Source: Hippasteria phrygiana (lineage: Eukaryota > Echinodermata > Asteroidea > Valvatida > Goniasteridae). Taken from it: a stretch of DNA of 64,000 nt. The stretch lies in assembly GCA_037893225.1 (NCBI GenBank), contig JAZGUH010000070.1:62001-126000 (forward strand). Reading direction: 5' to 3'. The notes under the pieces were generated by a model. The model was given only the letters and a program-made list of their open reading frames with translations, ran no database searches and was not told the DNA's origin. Positions within the stretch are counted from its first letter, which is position 1, and the number at the start of each line of letters is the position of its first letter. Below are positions 33,241 through 46,998 of this stretch, piece by piece. Both the position numbers and the translations under genes were made by a program.

Positions 33241-34280
33241 GTACTAACTCCATTTTGCTTGTGTTGTCATGGTATCGTTCGGAGCATTATTCTCCGATTC
33301 CTACAATTATAAGCCAATTTTCTGCACAATCTTCCATGAAGTCTTCAGCGGGACAAAAATCCACTTGTTTACCAAGCAGCAAGGTGACTGACGTTATGCT
33401 GACGTCATGCTGACGTCAATGATATTACGGGAGGCTTAATCGGCCGATTTGCTTTTGGAATACAGACGACATGCAATGTGGGAGAATCAGATGCATTTTT
33501 CATAACCATGCATTTCCCGCCTAAATGAGTAATATGGAAAGCAAATTTAGCGCGATTACTTTGTAAAAAAAGAAAGAAGAGCACTAACCCCGCGAAGCAG
33601 ACATGACACGTACGCTCCCGGATGCTAATATAAGCATGCAAAATTTCACGTAAACTGTATCAATCTCTCCATGTTGTCTGCATCACATCAAGTACATATA
33701 GTGGTTCATTTCATCGGCTTCCACATTTAGTGACCCTGGTTCGATTCCCGTCCAAGTGCACTATGTTGAACCAGCATAGCCGGGAGGGGGAGGGGCGCAG
33801 AGTGGAAGACTGCAACGTGATGGATATTTTAAAGGCAAAATCGGGACGGCGTCAATGTAAAGTCAAGACGGTGAAGAGATTTTAAATGCGAAACTGGTAT
33901 AAAACACAGGACGAAAACTTCGCATGCAAACTAAACCCTGGCTTACGCGTCTGATTAATTGGGATTTCAATCCCATTCTGAATACATGGGTTTCCCTGTG
34001 GAATAATTGTTCTCTGCAGTTTCCCCCCAGTACTAAAAACTGAACATTTCCTCTTCAACCATAGGCCTAAGCTTCGCCCCGAAGGAGACCAAGTGTAACT
34101 GTATCCCGGAACTGTATTAACCAGGTAACCCAGAATATACAAAACATTTATGAAATATAATATCCAACTTTGGAGAGCCGTGTCAACATACATATGCGGA
34201 AGGAAGGGTTCTTTGCCGAGTTTTAATCTATACAAAACAAGGATATCTTTTTAATAACATCACCACGTTGTCGGTATGTG
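33241..34280. other. Gene-free stretch with SINE-like fragments
   Basis: CCTGGTTCGATTCCCGTC (about 33727) is a B-box-like remnant. AAAAACTGAACATTTCCTCT (about 34035) matches the SINE body near 60735. No gene seen. Confidence 0.4.
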
Positions 34281-35260
34281 TGAGTTTTGGACCTCCGAAC
34301 AAATGATTTCCACAGAAAGCAGAATGCGCAGACGTTTTGTGGACTTGCACATGTCCACACGTTTTCCACTTTCTGAAGTGGTCTTAGAGGCATTTGTTGG
34401 TTGGGGTTGCCCGTAGTGAAATAAAGTAGAGTAGTCGGGGAATTTACGGTCGAAATTTTATTTCCAAAAAAAGTGTTTACAATTCGAGTGTAAATTGTTT
34501 TGAAGCGGGAACAACGGAATGTCCACACAAGGTACGGTATGCAACAACGTTGGATGTGTTCATATATACTTAAGCATTTCACCATAGACTGCACAAATTT
34601 CCTCGTGGAGACATACTCTTTAGAATTTCCTTGTGGAGACCTTTTCAAAGCCATGTCCCCACAGGGATACAACTTTTAAAATACGGACGTGTGTGTACAG
34701 ATTATCCATTACAACTTAGGACCGGAGCCCAAGTCCTCGGTAGCGTTCAAAACTGTTCACTGTTCATGTACAAACCTTATGGGACATGTTGAGAAAAAGT
34801 ACAAACAATGGGAACAAAAGAAGGGAACAATAGCAGGTCTTCATAAGTATAGGTAGACACGACTGTGTGTGTGTGTGTGTGTGAGTTTGTATATGCCGGC
34901 AATCGTGGACCTAGGACAAAAGAATTCGGGCGTAGACAAAGGGGTCCACGTTTGACCTAACGTCCACGATTGAAAATCGTGTACAAAACCAATGGGAGGC
35001 CTTCCGAAAAAGTTAGAGTATAAACAAAAGAGGAACAATGGGAGGTCCACGATTGCACCCGTTTACATGACTGTGTAAGTGTGTGTAGAGATATTCCGTA
35101 CCCTGTGGAGACATGAACACAATGCGAACAAAGGGACTCAATAGGTCTCCACAGGGCAATTCTATGGGTTAGGTTTGCTCCACAAGGAATTTTGTGTACA
35201 AAGTCTATGGGGGTTTGCTTAAGTACAGGGACAAAGGGGAGAACAATGCCATGTCTCCAC
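34281..35260. repeat. Degenerate TGTGGAGAC / GTCTCCACAGGG repeats
   Basis: CTTGTGGAGAC, CCCACAGGGATACAA, GTCTCCACAGGG and GGAGGTCCACGATTG occur several times, both orientations, over about 1 kb. The last has a relative at 60450-60475 (GGAGGTCCCCGATT). (GT)n lies at 34865-34885. Confidence 0.6.
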
Positions 35261-35277
35261 AGGGATGCAAAAACGCG

Positions 35278-35286
35278 GATACGTGT

Positions 35287-35317
<31 letters not shown>

Positions 35318-35335
35318 TGGGGGGGGGGGCGGGGC
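35278..35335. repeat. (GT)n followed by poly-G
   Basis: About nine GT dinucleotides, then runs of G broken by T and C. Confidence 0.9.
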
Positions 35336-35484
35336 TCGTGGGCGTTCCCCCGTCCCCTTCCCCTTGAACACTACAAGGATGCCTACACACCAGACTGTGA
35401 CCCACACGAATGCCCGCCCGTGGATCTGGGATGAAAGGGAATGTATATATCCAGTCATGTTGACGTAGTGGTGGCTTTTTAGAT

Positions 35485-35600
35485 TTCCGTCTCTGTGACC
35501 CTGGTTCGAATTCCACCTGGGACCGACGTGTGGATCGGGCTTCCAGTTAGTGGCTATAGATTATTAAAGGGTTTCCTCCCCGCTTGTAAATCAAAACATT
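35485..35600 (+). mobile_element. SINE fragment
   Basis: GTGACCCTGGTTCGAATTCC, GACGTGTGGATCGGG and GGGTTTCCTCCC parallel the copy at 60610-60740. Confidence 0.6.
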
Positions 35601-38600
35601 TTGTCAACTGAGCTTTTTGGGAATCCATTGTGTCATTAGAATAAGAACTAAGCAGTGATGAAATAATAAAATAATGTCTCCACGCTCTTGCAGGCGTCTG
35701 TTCAAAAAAATATTCAAAGACTTCATGGAATCACTTTCAACAAAATACGATCCAACAAAACGGGAAAACATTTTTGAATAACAAACATTTACAGACGTAT
35801 GTTTGTTCCAAAATTGAAGCAGGATTTCCTCGTTTACATAATCCTATTACTAAAATCCGAAGTTATTGTGCAGCGAATTTAAAAAGTGGGGACCTAAGAC
35901 CGGAAGAGAATAGGGAAAAATCCCCTATTAGTCATATTCAAATGCATGGTAGTACAGGAGACAGATGTGAATGCATATAATTATCAATGTTGACTACTTA
36001 CACATCGTGCAGTATTTCTCCTTCATCACCATATTTCCCCTCGGTTCAAGATGTAGAGTCGTAGGCGGCCCATTGACTCGAGGTAGCTCCTCTTCATGAA
36101 TAATGCTTGGTGACCACCCCCGGAAGGATGGCTTTAAGCCTGCCTGCCACGATCTCTCCGTCTCTGTGTATAATGAGCAAACAAAAAACAAATGCTCTCA
36201 TTTGGAAGACACCGTCACTGATAATCCAGATGCGCCTACCCCCCCCCCCCCCCCCCTCCCTCCGCAAGCTTTTTATTATTCTTTAATTCTGCATCATCCC
36301 CAAGGGAGAACGGGAGACAGAGGGAGGGAGGCGAACCTTAATGATGCAGTTGACGTCTTGCACCGTGAGATCACTCATTCTCCGGTGATGGTGTCCGCCC
36401 TCGTGTTTTCTCCCTCATTCCCTCCACGAGCCGGGCGCCCCTTCGGCCCCGTGTCTAGCCTGGGCCTGAGAGCATCATATTCTGGTCAATTATTTGGAAT
36501 TTGTGTTGTCATCGGACATGCATATGGATGTTAGACAGCACCGGCGGGTGAAAAATGATCTTGCTCTCTTTTTTTCTTCTCTCCGATCGCATTTTTAGCT
36601 ACTGGTCCGTAAATATAGAGCTTCCCTTTAAATTAACACAAGATGCAATCTTACTGCAAGCATGCGGTTATTGTGCATACATTGCAAATGAATTAGGCAT
36701 CGAATAGAGGTTGGCATATTGTGCTGTAGTTCGAATTAAAGGTTTTTGTTTTAAAACAAAAGGTAAAGACGACACGGCAATTACAGCAGAGGCATTAACA
36801 AGCTTTGTGTCTATTATGTATCGCTCAGAAGATATATCGTGACAAATTCGAGTACACGAAAATCATTAACGGTGTAGCGTGAATTTCAGTCACCATGAAA
36901 TAAGGGCATATTTGTAGTATTGCGCATGCCCGAGTGAAGATAATTAGGAGAGTGGCCAGTCACGTGAGAGGGTTTAACCAATAGTAGGGAAAAGGAGTCC
37001 GATCTTCATGGGAGTCGGATATTCATATGAAAACGGCAACTTTCAAACCGCACGAGGTTTGTAGACACACCACTTGTAATCCAACTCGAGCGAATAGTGA
37101 AAATGGGTTTTTAAAGATCTAGATATAAAAATTGACATAAAACTCAGCCAGCATGCTCTAACCGTAGGGGAGAGAGAAGGGAGGAAAAATCTGTCGATTG
37201 CAAACACGAAAGTACGGAACACCCTCCTTCCTTTTCCCGCCCACGGGGGTCCTGAATAACCTCTATCAAACCAGTGACCAAGACGATGACGTAAAGAGGA
37301 ACACATTCCAAGTAAGCTTTGGCGTAATTAAACCTCAACAAAAACCAAGAGGACAATGGACCGACAACGCGGATAAATGTCGCATGTAAGGAACCATGCT
37401 CAAGAATTGATCCATGGGCTACTGGTGCAGTGGATCCGGAGCTTAACCGTGCAGAGTTTACCCTCCTGGTGCGCACACGCACGCATGCGCAGCGCAAACC
37501 ACGCATGCTCATTGTTCATCAAGGGCAACCTCGTTACTGAAGGGAAGTTTTTCTCGCCTGACCGGCTACATTTTCCCAGCGTGTTGTTGGATGGCATGAC
37601 ACTTCTTTAATCCTTGGTCCTTTGGGTTTGTCCGGTCTAGCGTGGCGCGCCAGGGGTAAATGGCCGGGGAGAATGCCTCAATGTGGCCCTGAAGACCATT
37701 CCCATATCGATCCAGGATTGTCTGGCATTTTTGTGGCGTTGGCTTAATGACTACATCGGTCACGGATTTCACATAGTAATGCCACTGCATGTGTCCCTAT
37801 ATACCCATCAAATGCACTACTACACAAACGTGCACCCGTATTGGCGAAAAGTATGATGCTTCATGAGTGAGCAAGCTACAATATTTCGTGAAATAAAAAT
37901 ACTACTAACTGCTTTCTAAATGGCATGATCTGAATTGATAACAGTTAGTAAGGGGTCTGACTTTTTTAACCTAGCAGAATCGTTGTCGAAGGCTACAAAG
38001 TGAAAAAGATACTGCTATGATGAGAAGCCAGGCCCTCCTGTCATTCACATTATTTCAAAATTCAAATGCTACAGGCCTGTCAAATCTTAATTTTTAATTT
38101 CAAATCATTTCCAAATTTCTTTCCGATACCTGGATCTCCATGGACGCAGACGTTAAAATTACGATTTAGTTAATTTCATTTCAATCAACTGTTTGATTCG
38201 ATGTAAATATGAATACATCAAGTTGTACTGAGACAGGCTCGGCCCATGCGGTAAAATTCATACAAATTGCAACTTTTCCATTAGAAATGTTTGGACGTAA
38301 ATGTGTGGCAACACGGGCAAAGAGTTTGGTCCAGAGAAAGTTGATGGAATTGGAAACACCCTAAACCAAAAAACAAATGAACCAAGCAGAATTGCTTGCC
38401 TGCCCGCCGTCTTCATGCATGGTTGGACCCTATCGCCAGCTCCGTCCCAACTCGGCATTGCCTTCGCACACTATGCCCGTCTGTCTCCCACATGGCACAC
38501 ACGACGAACAGTAACTTCACACATTAACTTAACGGTGGGTACCCACAGCAGTCAGTCAGAAATGACACAGGTCGACTGGTGTCGCGCTGTACTTTCCACA

Positions 38601-39179
38601 TAAATGATTTCACGTGATGGAGATGGACGAATTAAGATCACACCGAAGGACATCACACCGTTATCATTTCCAGTATTCCAACAATGGGGCGACACCTTAT
38701 GGTCGAGGTGGAAAGGACGCTACAGTAGTTCCCGGAAATCGTAGCTCCCAGAAAATGTAGCTCATATTCATGTTCATTTTACTGAAGATTTGACTTAAAT
38801 ATTCAAAGTAATTACGCAATGCCAAAAAATTCCTTAAGCATGAAGGCAACACTAATACACTATGACATTAACTTATGACCATCTTCGTAAAAATCCTTTA
38901 AAATTTTTCAACCATGCCACCCAACAGCTTGCAAGCCATCTGCGCAAACATTAAGGAATGAGCAAAGAACATCATCCACAATCTTCGACAAAACTCAATG
39001 TTGACGTCCGTTGTTAGCGGATGTGGTGCCAATAACATCTTTTTCTGTGCACGAGTTTTAATCGTAGACATTTTAGCGCACCGAGCCAATATTGACAGGA
39101 GCAACTTCCTAACGAGTTTTTCGAATATTGTAGCAAAATAATTAGCAACAAGGGAAGTAAAAAGCAAGCACTAAACTAT
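35601..39179. other. Gene-free stretch
   Basis: Mostly unique sequence with a poly-C run at 36239-36256. Several open frames up to about 140 codons overlap each other on both strands without splice or family support. Nothing is called. Confidence 0.4.
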
Positions 39180-39560
39180 ACAAGCAAGCATAGTCATCCA
39201 ACACATCAGGCATACCAACAGGGAAGTAACGAATCAACTAATAATGCAACCAACCCATCAGTAACCAACCAATCAACTAATTACAAAATTATACAACTAA
39301 ACCTAAATATCCATGCAAGCAAGACCAACGAAGCAAGCATGTAAGCAAGTTTTGAACAACCAGGTTATCAGTAACCAACTATGCACGTATGCAAGTAACC
39401 AGCCAGCAACCATTGGTCCATGAACCACACAGTATGCGCATAGCAATGAACAGACAAATTAATCACGCGAAGTTAAGAAACAAGCAACTAACCAACCAAT
39501 CGCACCTTCCTAACAACTATACCGATCAACCAAAACAACTCAAAACTTCGCAGCAAAAAG
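39180..39560. repeat. Degenerate A/C-rich (CAAC/GCAA) low-complexity tract
   Basis: CAAGCAAG, AACCAACC, ATCAACTAA and AACAACTC motifs recur without a fixed period. The + strand is strongly depleted of G and T. Confidence 0.65.
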
Positions 39561-42500
39561 ACGGACTGATAGACACTTCATGCAGTACTTACATTTAACC
39601 ATCTACAGCTGCCGTTACCAAAACGCTCGATGGACCTCTTTAAACTCTACAAACTAGTATCATATGTAAGATTTGAGGCTTTGCATGGCAGAGATACTAA
39701 TAAATGTATCATATGCCTCAAACAAACCTGAATGGCTTCATTTGGGATAGGCCTACACCTACCAAAAAGTACTCCAGTAAAAATCGCTGAGCGACCCGAC
39801 AAAGTACTCCTCAGATCCAAGCTGGCGGATTGACTTAACGGTGGAACATCAAAAGTATTTTACATTAACGGTGACATAAATAATGTTGATGAGACGCGTT
39901 GTACTTTATGTAGAGCTTTAAGTCATAAAGTACACTATAACCATGGAAGAAGCCGCCACACGAGTCTATGGGAGATGCACACAGCTAGCTATACGTGTAC
40001 TGCTGATGAACGCAATACTATGACTAACGCTGTGGGATCGAGGTGTTAACACTGGACATCTCATTACAGAGAATGATGAAGGAAGGTAACGGTGTGGAAC
40101 GGGGAGAAGGTTGCGGCGAGATGGGTGACGCTTCGAATCAGATATGGTCATCTACTCTGCAAAGGGGGGGGGGGGGGGGGTGAAAGAATAATGACCCGTC
40201 TGAGCTTTGTGTCGGCTCGGCGGGTCATTCCAATTTTCTGGCAGTCCAAGGAATCAGCGGTCGCTCTGCGGTAATCCTTGTAAGGTAATCCTGTGGCAGT
40301 GTGCCGATTCCGGTAACTTGAGGTAAACTTGTGTAATACTTCAGTAATCTTCGTTACTGGCAGGTGAATACCCTCGATAATCATTCCCAAAATATCAAAA
40401 CCAGCAACGAGCTAAATTGCTCAAAGAGGTTTGGTGTAGGCCTGCAACAGTTTCGTTTATAACACTACACAGAGGTGACAGATTACAATGTTTACCAGTG
40501 GTACTCATAGGCCTAGTTGAAGAAGTTCAAACGCCAAGGACTAGGAGGGTAGCCGTTTCTTCAGATGAATCCACCGATCCCTAGCATCCAACGATCCATA
40601 TCGGATACTCCCGAGCCTATTGGTGTCTGAATCATACAGGGACCAATATCATGGAGCTTCTACACATCTACTCGGCACAGAAAAAGTCTTGTTTGGTACA
40701 AACAGGTTACCAGCTAGAACTCCATGAGATTTTCATACAAAGCCATTTAAAAAGTCCATGAAATTAGCCAGAGGTCCGAGTATGACCAACGGCCATCCTT
40801 CTCAATCACAATGCAATACGACTATGAAAGAATGAAAGAAAAACAACCAAACAGGCACACTCATGTCGACAGAACGCAACACATCTGGAACTTGTATGAT
40901 AATAAGCAATACAGTATTACAGTGCCAATTTCCAATCATTTTGTGCGATGGTGAATGGGCAACCCATTTGCAGTGGCTCTCAATGGCTTATTCGTTGCTG
41001 TCCACCTATTACAAGAACTGAATGGTCCACTTTATAACAGTCTCTCACCCATTTTGCATCACACCAAAGATGCCGCTCATTTTATTTTTTAGATAAGTGC
41101 TTAGGGTAGACGTGGCCTCAATAAGAAGAAAAAAACCAGGACGATCGTGAATATCGTGACCAGACATAATTACGTCCGGTTCGAGCCAAGGGTATTTTAT
41201 AAATTACTAGATAGATTTTGTTCGTCAAGGCAACTTCATGAAATGCATATTGTCGGGTTTTAATTTGTCAATGGTCTCCCAAGGTTCACATCCGGCAAGG
41301 TTATCGACGTTTTGCATTACTTAAAACCACAACGCACGCAATATATCCCCGTAAACCTCGTCGATTTAACGGCGAGGCCATCTCGTACAGTCAACGGAAA
41401 ACTCTCCATCGCCGTCATCACAAATGCCGTATCGAGTTACCCCTCGACACCCCCTCTCATCAAGGGTTTCAGTGGGGATGATGTACTCTTTCCACGGTAG
41501 GGTCGGGATGACTGCAGACGCTCCAGCAGATCATTCGACACGCAGTCACGACAAATTGCAGTGAGATTTACAGGGTTTATATTCACCAAGCTGGTTCGCG
41601 ACTCTTGAGCCGTGACGCGCACGTGTATAGCCATTGCTGTGTACATTTACACAACAGTGAGTACGAGTATACTGCGAAATCCACGTCATCGTATTATTAT
41701 CATGATATTCATATTCCGCAGTTGACCCCGTCACACCTCGAAGCACATGACTGCTTCCGCGTCCACAGTCACGATTATCTATCATGTTGTATCTTGCTCT
41801 GTCCGTACAGGGCAAAAGTTGCTACTTTATGAACGGTCTTATAATATCCATGGCTTGTCTTACAGTATTCGGGCGTCCTGGAGGCTTTTATATTCGAAAT
41901 TCATAATTATCAGCTTTTCATCTCCAACGTAGGGATGTCGGCAATAAAGAGAGGCAATTGTAATATGAATGTAATGTCGACGTGGGATGCTACTGATGAG
42001 GTTTGATGAGGCTCCATGTGATTGGGTTGTGGATCTTAATGGGATCCCGTCTAGCCGAGTAGAGAGAAACAGGTACCATCTCACATGCATTGTGTCATCA
42101 GTAATTTGATGTACCGTAGACAAGAAACCCATTCTCCGAGTCTGAAAGACTAGGAGAGAGCATTGATACCCAGATGGATCTATACCACTGAAAGGTCTCC
42201 CAAGAAATCATTCGGCTTCATCGTCTTGGACAAGATCGAAGCTCCTAAAGGGCCCTCTAGGGTGGTGGCAAAATAGGCGACGTGTTAACGCAACAACTTT
42301 CCAACCTCCATCCCAGACTGTCCACAGCACAGCCAGGGTCATCATCAGCCTGTTTAACACCAGTTGCATTGGTAAAGAGCAACACGACTATTCAAGCTGG
42401 TCAGGAGCTTTAATGACGGGAAACCCGCAGATTTAGATACGCATGCGCCTTAACGGTGTAAGCAGCCAATGTATGTGGCGACAAATTGGCCTAATAAAGG

Positions 42501-44411
42501 ATTTGTTTTATTCATGTTTGGTTAGAGGCAATCGGTTTATGCATAAACAACAAGCACGGCATGCAGCTAGCAGACGACTGGATACAGAATCGTTCAATAC
42601 ATCCAGCTGACCGATGTGTATTGTCATGCGTGAATAACGTCATCGGTGGCCAGTTGACCCATTTCTTAATTAACTCCACGCCTGTTCAAGTTCAACTCTC
42701 GTTTGTATACGTTCGACCCCAGTCAGCATACATTAATTCCAGTATAGCCCGACAGCATGTATATGGCCATGCAGTCAATCAAACACAGTGCACAGCTCAC
42801 CATACCTGGGAAGTATATCTCTGCCATATGTTACAAAATCCAGTGTAGATTTTACACTTGAAAAATCACAGGTTGGCAAACCATATACAACTAAGTCTAA
42901 CAATACAGAAGCTCAGCGTGTCAACCATAGTTATCTTGTCCGATCCCAGATGCATGCATAGCAGTATATCACATACCTATCCGTGTATGCAAGTCGCTTT
43001 TATCGGCCTTTCCCAAGCAGGAAATTCAACACACGAGAACAAAATCCGGAACAGATAGAAGATGTCTATTATCTTGATTGTTTGTTCCCCTCGAGTATCC
43101 GTGGTGTAATAAAAGCTGGATGATGTGGCAAAGTTCTGATCCCACTCGATAACTGCACGACGACACCACTCGATAACTGCACGAGCAGTATCTCCTATAC
43201 CGATTTCGCGGCGTGCAGGATGCACACAAGAACTGTACGCTTCGTGATGAGACTGCCGGCCGGCACGGTAGCTATCGCAAACAAGTGGTAAGCCTGAAGA
43301 ATCATCAGCGACACAATTATGAAGCCAGTGGGGTATTGATTATAGGCAGGATTCTAGACATTTGGCACGTCAATGAGATTTGTGCGCTGAAATCAAAACG
43401 TTGTGCATTTCATTTTGCAATCAGCGCTGCCTTTGCGATCAACCAGCGCCAGGCGTTCTGTACTGATTATAATTATCGATAATCAAGTTGGTTTTCCTCA
43501 TCTCTTGTACTCAGTCAACATGACCGGCTCAGCTGCGTTGACCAATCAGAATGGAGCTTATGATGACTGACTTGCTAACTTGATTGGCGTACGGGGCGAA
43601 ACTTCCGGCCAATCGTATCAAAGCGCGCGATGATCCACGTTTGTATACTAGCAGAAGCAAAAGAACACATGGCTTGTTGCTCACACTATCATGTCCAATA
43701 TTAACTTGTTTGGAAAGGTTTGCATACACGTTTACAAATCCTATAAATGAAAAAGCACTGGGGACGTCAACGGGAGGAATTTTCCCGGTTCTGAAAATAC
43801 CAGCAATTTTCCGAATTCGTTCCGTTAATATTCAGATTTTGTGTGTGATGGTACTTAGCAAAATTTCCTTGTTGCCGATCCTTAATTTCTTTGAGTTGAT
43901 AATTCGAAACTCGCCTTGGTAAAAAGAAATGAGTGCAATACCTTTGGAGTATATTGTCGACCAGATTTGACCAGAGTTATATTGGAAAGTTGCCAATGCT
44001 GTCACATGGGCAGTCATGTACGTCATGAGGTGGCTACAAGACCCACGATTTATCAAGAACAGGGAACAGAAAAAAGAACCAGACTAAAATCTCAGAGCGC
44101 CAGTATGGGCATTTCTCAAACTCTGGCTTCTGCTCGATTAGGCTTCGAGGAATTTTATGTCCCTAGATTTGGCAATGATCTTGGACACTGCCTTTGCTAC
44201 ATGTACATCAAAGTCTTATGTTTCACTCCAGAGCCAGAGGCTGTTCGTTTATTCAAGGCTTTAGATCGGCAATGGGACTGGGGAATAGCTGGAGACGAAG
44301 CCGAATGCCCATGTCTCCAACTCTCCAAGACACCTCAATACGTCCGGAGTCGGACATTGGAGTATATAAATAGTTCTGTACAAAGGACCAATGTACAGAC
44401 CAGAAGTTCCA
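39561..44411. other. Gene-free stretch
   Basis: Largely unique. A poly-G run lies at 40166-40180, and CCACTCGATAACTGCACGA is tandemly duplicated at 43142-43182. Open frames (for example 43916-44416, +) match nothing I recognise and have no splice support. Confidence 0.4.
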
Positions 44412-44667
44412 CCTGACCTGGGGTCAATTTCACGGAGCTGCTCAGCAGAGAAATTTGCTTAGCACAACAAAGTCTTGCTGAGGAAGAACAGGTTACCAGC
44501 CAAAACTCAATGTACTTTTCATGCTAAGCAAACACCAACTGAATACCAGTCACAAACAATATTCATCAAATGGACATTTGATTTGTAACCCTGTTTTTAA
44601 CCAAGGCATAATTTTCACGCAAAGGAATTGTTTGTGCTTAGTATCGCCGTGAAACTGGCCCCAGGTC
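44412..44667. mobile_element. MITE, about 255 bp, with GACCTGGGG ends
   Basis: The left end GACCTGGGGTCAATTTCACG pairs with the right end CGTGAAACTGGCCCCAGGTC. Subterminal AAATTTGCTTAGCA/GCTTAGTATCG-type repeats are present. No open frame of note. Confidence 0.8.
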
Positions 44668-45089
44668 GCAAGACGCGAATTCCATTGTCTGTAAAAGTGT
44701 AGTGGTGAACGGATCATGCGCAGTATTCTAAAGGTCTTTCAACTCGTTATTGTCACGCGTTTATGGCTGGATTAGCCAGTATTATATAATACTTGGAGGC
44801 CACACCTTACGTGGGCGGTTATTGCAATTCTTCAACAGCTTCCGGTGGGATTTTCATTCTACCAGTAACTTTCAATCGAATTCCGCATTGTCTTGGGACA
44901 CCGTTCCCTTTACTGTTTACACTTGGTTTGACTTGTTTCGTTTTAGATGGGTTTATTTCGGTAGGTTTTATTTTATGTCTTGGATTGGTTTGCGCCCGTG
45001 CTCGGATTGTTAACCCATTTTAGACAACGCGGACTAACTACATTCGTTCAATATAGGGCAGGTTTCCAACGATTGTTCGGCAGAACAAT

Positions 45090-45258
45090 CGTTTGAAAAC
45101 GACATAATTTTCCACTTTTCTTGAAAACGACAGCACACCTGGTGCCATCATGTCACAGGATGATTGAGACTACTATTAACTTACAGTCTAGTAATGTATT
45201 TCGTAATAATTCAGTAAAACAAAATTGGAGGATTACCAATCGTGTACACTACCTTTAA
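45090..45258. mobile_element. TTAA MITE, right-hand part
   Basis: GAAAACGACAGCACACCTGG to CGTGTACACTACCTTTAA matches 4588-4739. The left part is missing or replaced by a short CGATTGTTCG/CGAACAATCG-type inverted repeat at 45068-45093. Confidence 0.75.
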
Positions 45259-45907
45259 TCCACAGACCTTTATCCCATTTTGTCCAAGTATAAAAGGGCC
45301 CGATTTTGAGTGACAACAGTGACTCGATGGTGATTAATGACATGAGTGGTTTAGGCCTACTGTGTTTAAGCTTAGTTATCATACTTGTTTTGATAATTAG
45401 TTCTTCCCAATTAACTAGAAGCCACCAGAACATCGAAAGAAAGCTCGGCAGATGGAAGTGACGTTGAAAATGTAAGGGTTGCTTGCTTCATACAACAAAA
45501 GGATGCATGTTAATGAGATATTGAATGTAACGCTTATTAGTTTTGATGATACACCGTTGATTTGAATGTTCGCGAGTCCTCAAATTTCAGAGCCACTGAA
45601 TACGAGTCATTTTGTACAGTGTGTGGCATACAGTGATCCCAAGTTCTCTCTTCCCCCGCATGCTTCTGTCGTTAAACTTTGCAAATTCCCCCGAATTACT
45701 CTCTTTATTATATGTGGTAACAAGCATTTTGGCGGCCTTTTTTTTTAAAGGGAGATAACACCCAAAAAGCTGCCACCGCTGCAATGCTATCATACATTTT
45801 CCAACTACAGGGGTGCATACCTTGCCAAAAATCACCATGAGCATTATTTTCACTCATTTGAAACCGACCAACCCCCCAGGCTGATGGCCTACATTGCATC
45901 ATACAAA

Positions 45908-45914
45908 TATAAAA
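45908..45914 (+). promoter_or_regulatory. Possible TATA box
   Basis: TATAAAA lies about 260 bp before the candidate start at 46171. Part of the surrounding sequence resembles a repeat near 3660, so it may be fortuitous. Confidence 0.15.
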
Positions 45915-46170
45915 CAGTTTCCTCAGAAACCCCGAGTGTAAAAAAAAAGTGGAGAATGCACGAGAAGAATGCAACATTCTTTAAAAGTTACCGTACAGGA
46001 GCCGTCTTATTCTTGCGAAGTAATCTACAGTCCTCAAAGCATCGCTGGGGACAGCTCGAGCGTAACATCTTCGGCTCATCTCACGCGCCGGATACCGAGA
46101 AAACAAATCCTCCGCGAACAAAGAAGATCGATCCAAACAAGAAGCAACAAAGCTACCTCCCTCTGTAAAG

Positions 46171-46219
46171 ATGGCCAAGAATGGAAGCCATGCCAGCCCT
46201 ACAATCGGACAAGACACTG
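46171..46219 (+). CDS. Candidate first coding exon
   Basis: AAAG-ATG-GCC is a very good animal start context. It opens MAKNGSHASPTIGQDT and meets a consensus donor (CTG|GTAAGT) after 49 nt. About 170 nt upstream looks like a leader with several CG dinucleotides. No second exon can be tied to it: the candidate terminal exon at 51232 needs a different phase, so at least one exon would be missing. Function unknown. Confidence 0.35.
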
Positions 46220-46433
46220 GTAAGTCAGACAAAGCCTGGGGAGAGTTGGGGCAGCTGCTCCAAAAATAAACCCCGGCTTATATTCAGTTGAGGAAAGAGG
46301 GGCCAATCCGCCATGAAAGGCTTAATGCTCCGTTTGCCCAGTCCGCACGAACTTCTAGTACAATACAGTGCAGGCCTATATCTTATTTTGCCTTCGCTAA
46401 AGTCCTAGGGAAAGATTTTACCTCGATACCCCA

Positions 46434-46901
46434 TCAAAATTGACCAAGAACAGAAAAATCTTTAAAAAATAACCATCTATACATGTATTTAAGTTTAGAA
46501 TTGAAAAAGAACACGGCACAACCATTGATTTTGAGACTTTGGTCAGGAAACTTTCGTACAATATACGGGAAGAAGTTTGCGTTTTCTGTGTAGTACGGTA
46601 CATGTAGAGATGTTCCTGGTACAGAATTGTTCACATACATATCAATTTCTGCCTCAGATTTTGCCGACATAAGTCTTGAAATAACAGGCTGTGCTACATG
46701 CTTAGTTGGTATCAAGGAGGGTTGGTTATTTTCCAATATTTTGCCGTTTCTGATGATATTGGTGGTGGGGGTGATATTAAAATAAAATCTTTTCAATCCT
46801 ATAGGAGTGAAAAAAATCACTCCAAGCAATCGAAGCAAAAGAAAAGCCGTTAAATTTTGTCTATTTTCAAGCGACGGGAGTAATTTTTTCGAAGCAATCA
46901 A
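46434..46901 (-). other. Unrecognised open frame, 155 codons
   Basis: An AT-rich open frame from ATG to stop on -, with no recognised domain, poor start context and no upstream promoter sign. It may be chance; listed because it is the longest repeat-free frame between the two genes apart from 43916-44416 and the LINE. Confidence 0.12.
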
Positions 46902-46998
46902 TGATTATCTGGTCTGTGAGGAAAACAGTGAAAGGGAAATTGTTGTGGTATATGCTGAAGGCGGCGAGATCGCAGAAAGAGACGACTTCGCGTCATGA

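Noticed and set aside
35205..35516. Proline-rich frames around 35.3 kb
   Set aside because: Produced by the (GT)n and poly-G tract.
41437..41646. A 69-codon - strand frame that looks somewhat protein-like (NPVNLTAICRDCVSND)
   Set aside because: Short, unrecognised and without clear splice sites; not enough to call.
43916..44416. A 166-codon + strand frame
   Set aside because: Poor start context, no recognised motif and mixed composition. Conservation in a relative would reopen it.
46807..46998. A 63-codon + strand frame overlapping the - strand frame at 46434-46901
   Set aside because: No start context or splice sites; probably chance.
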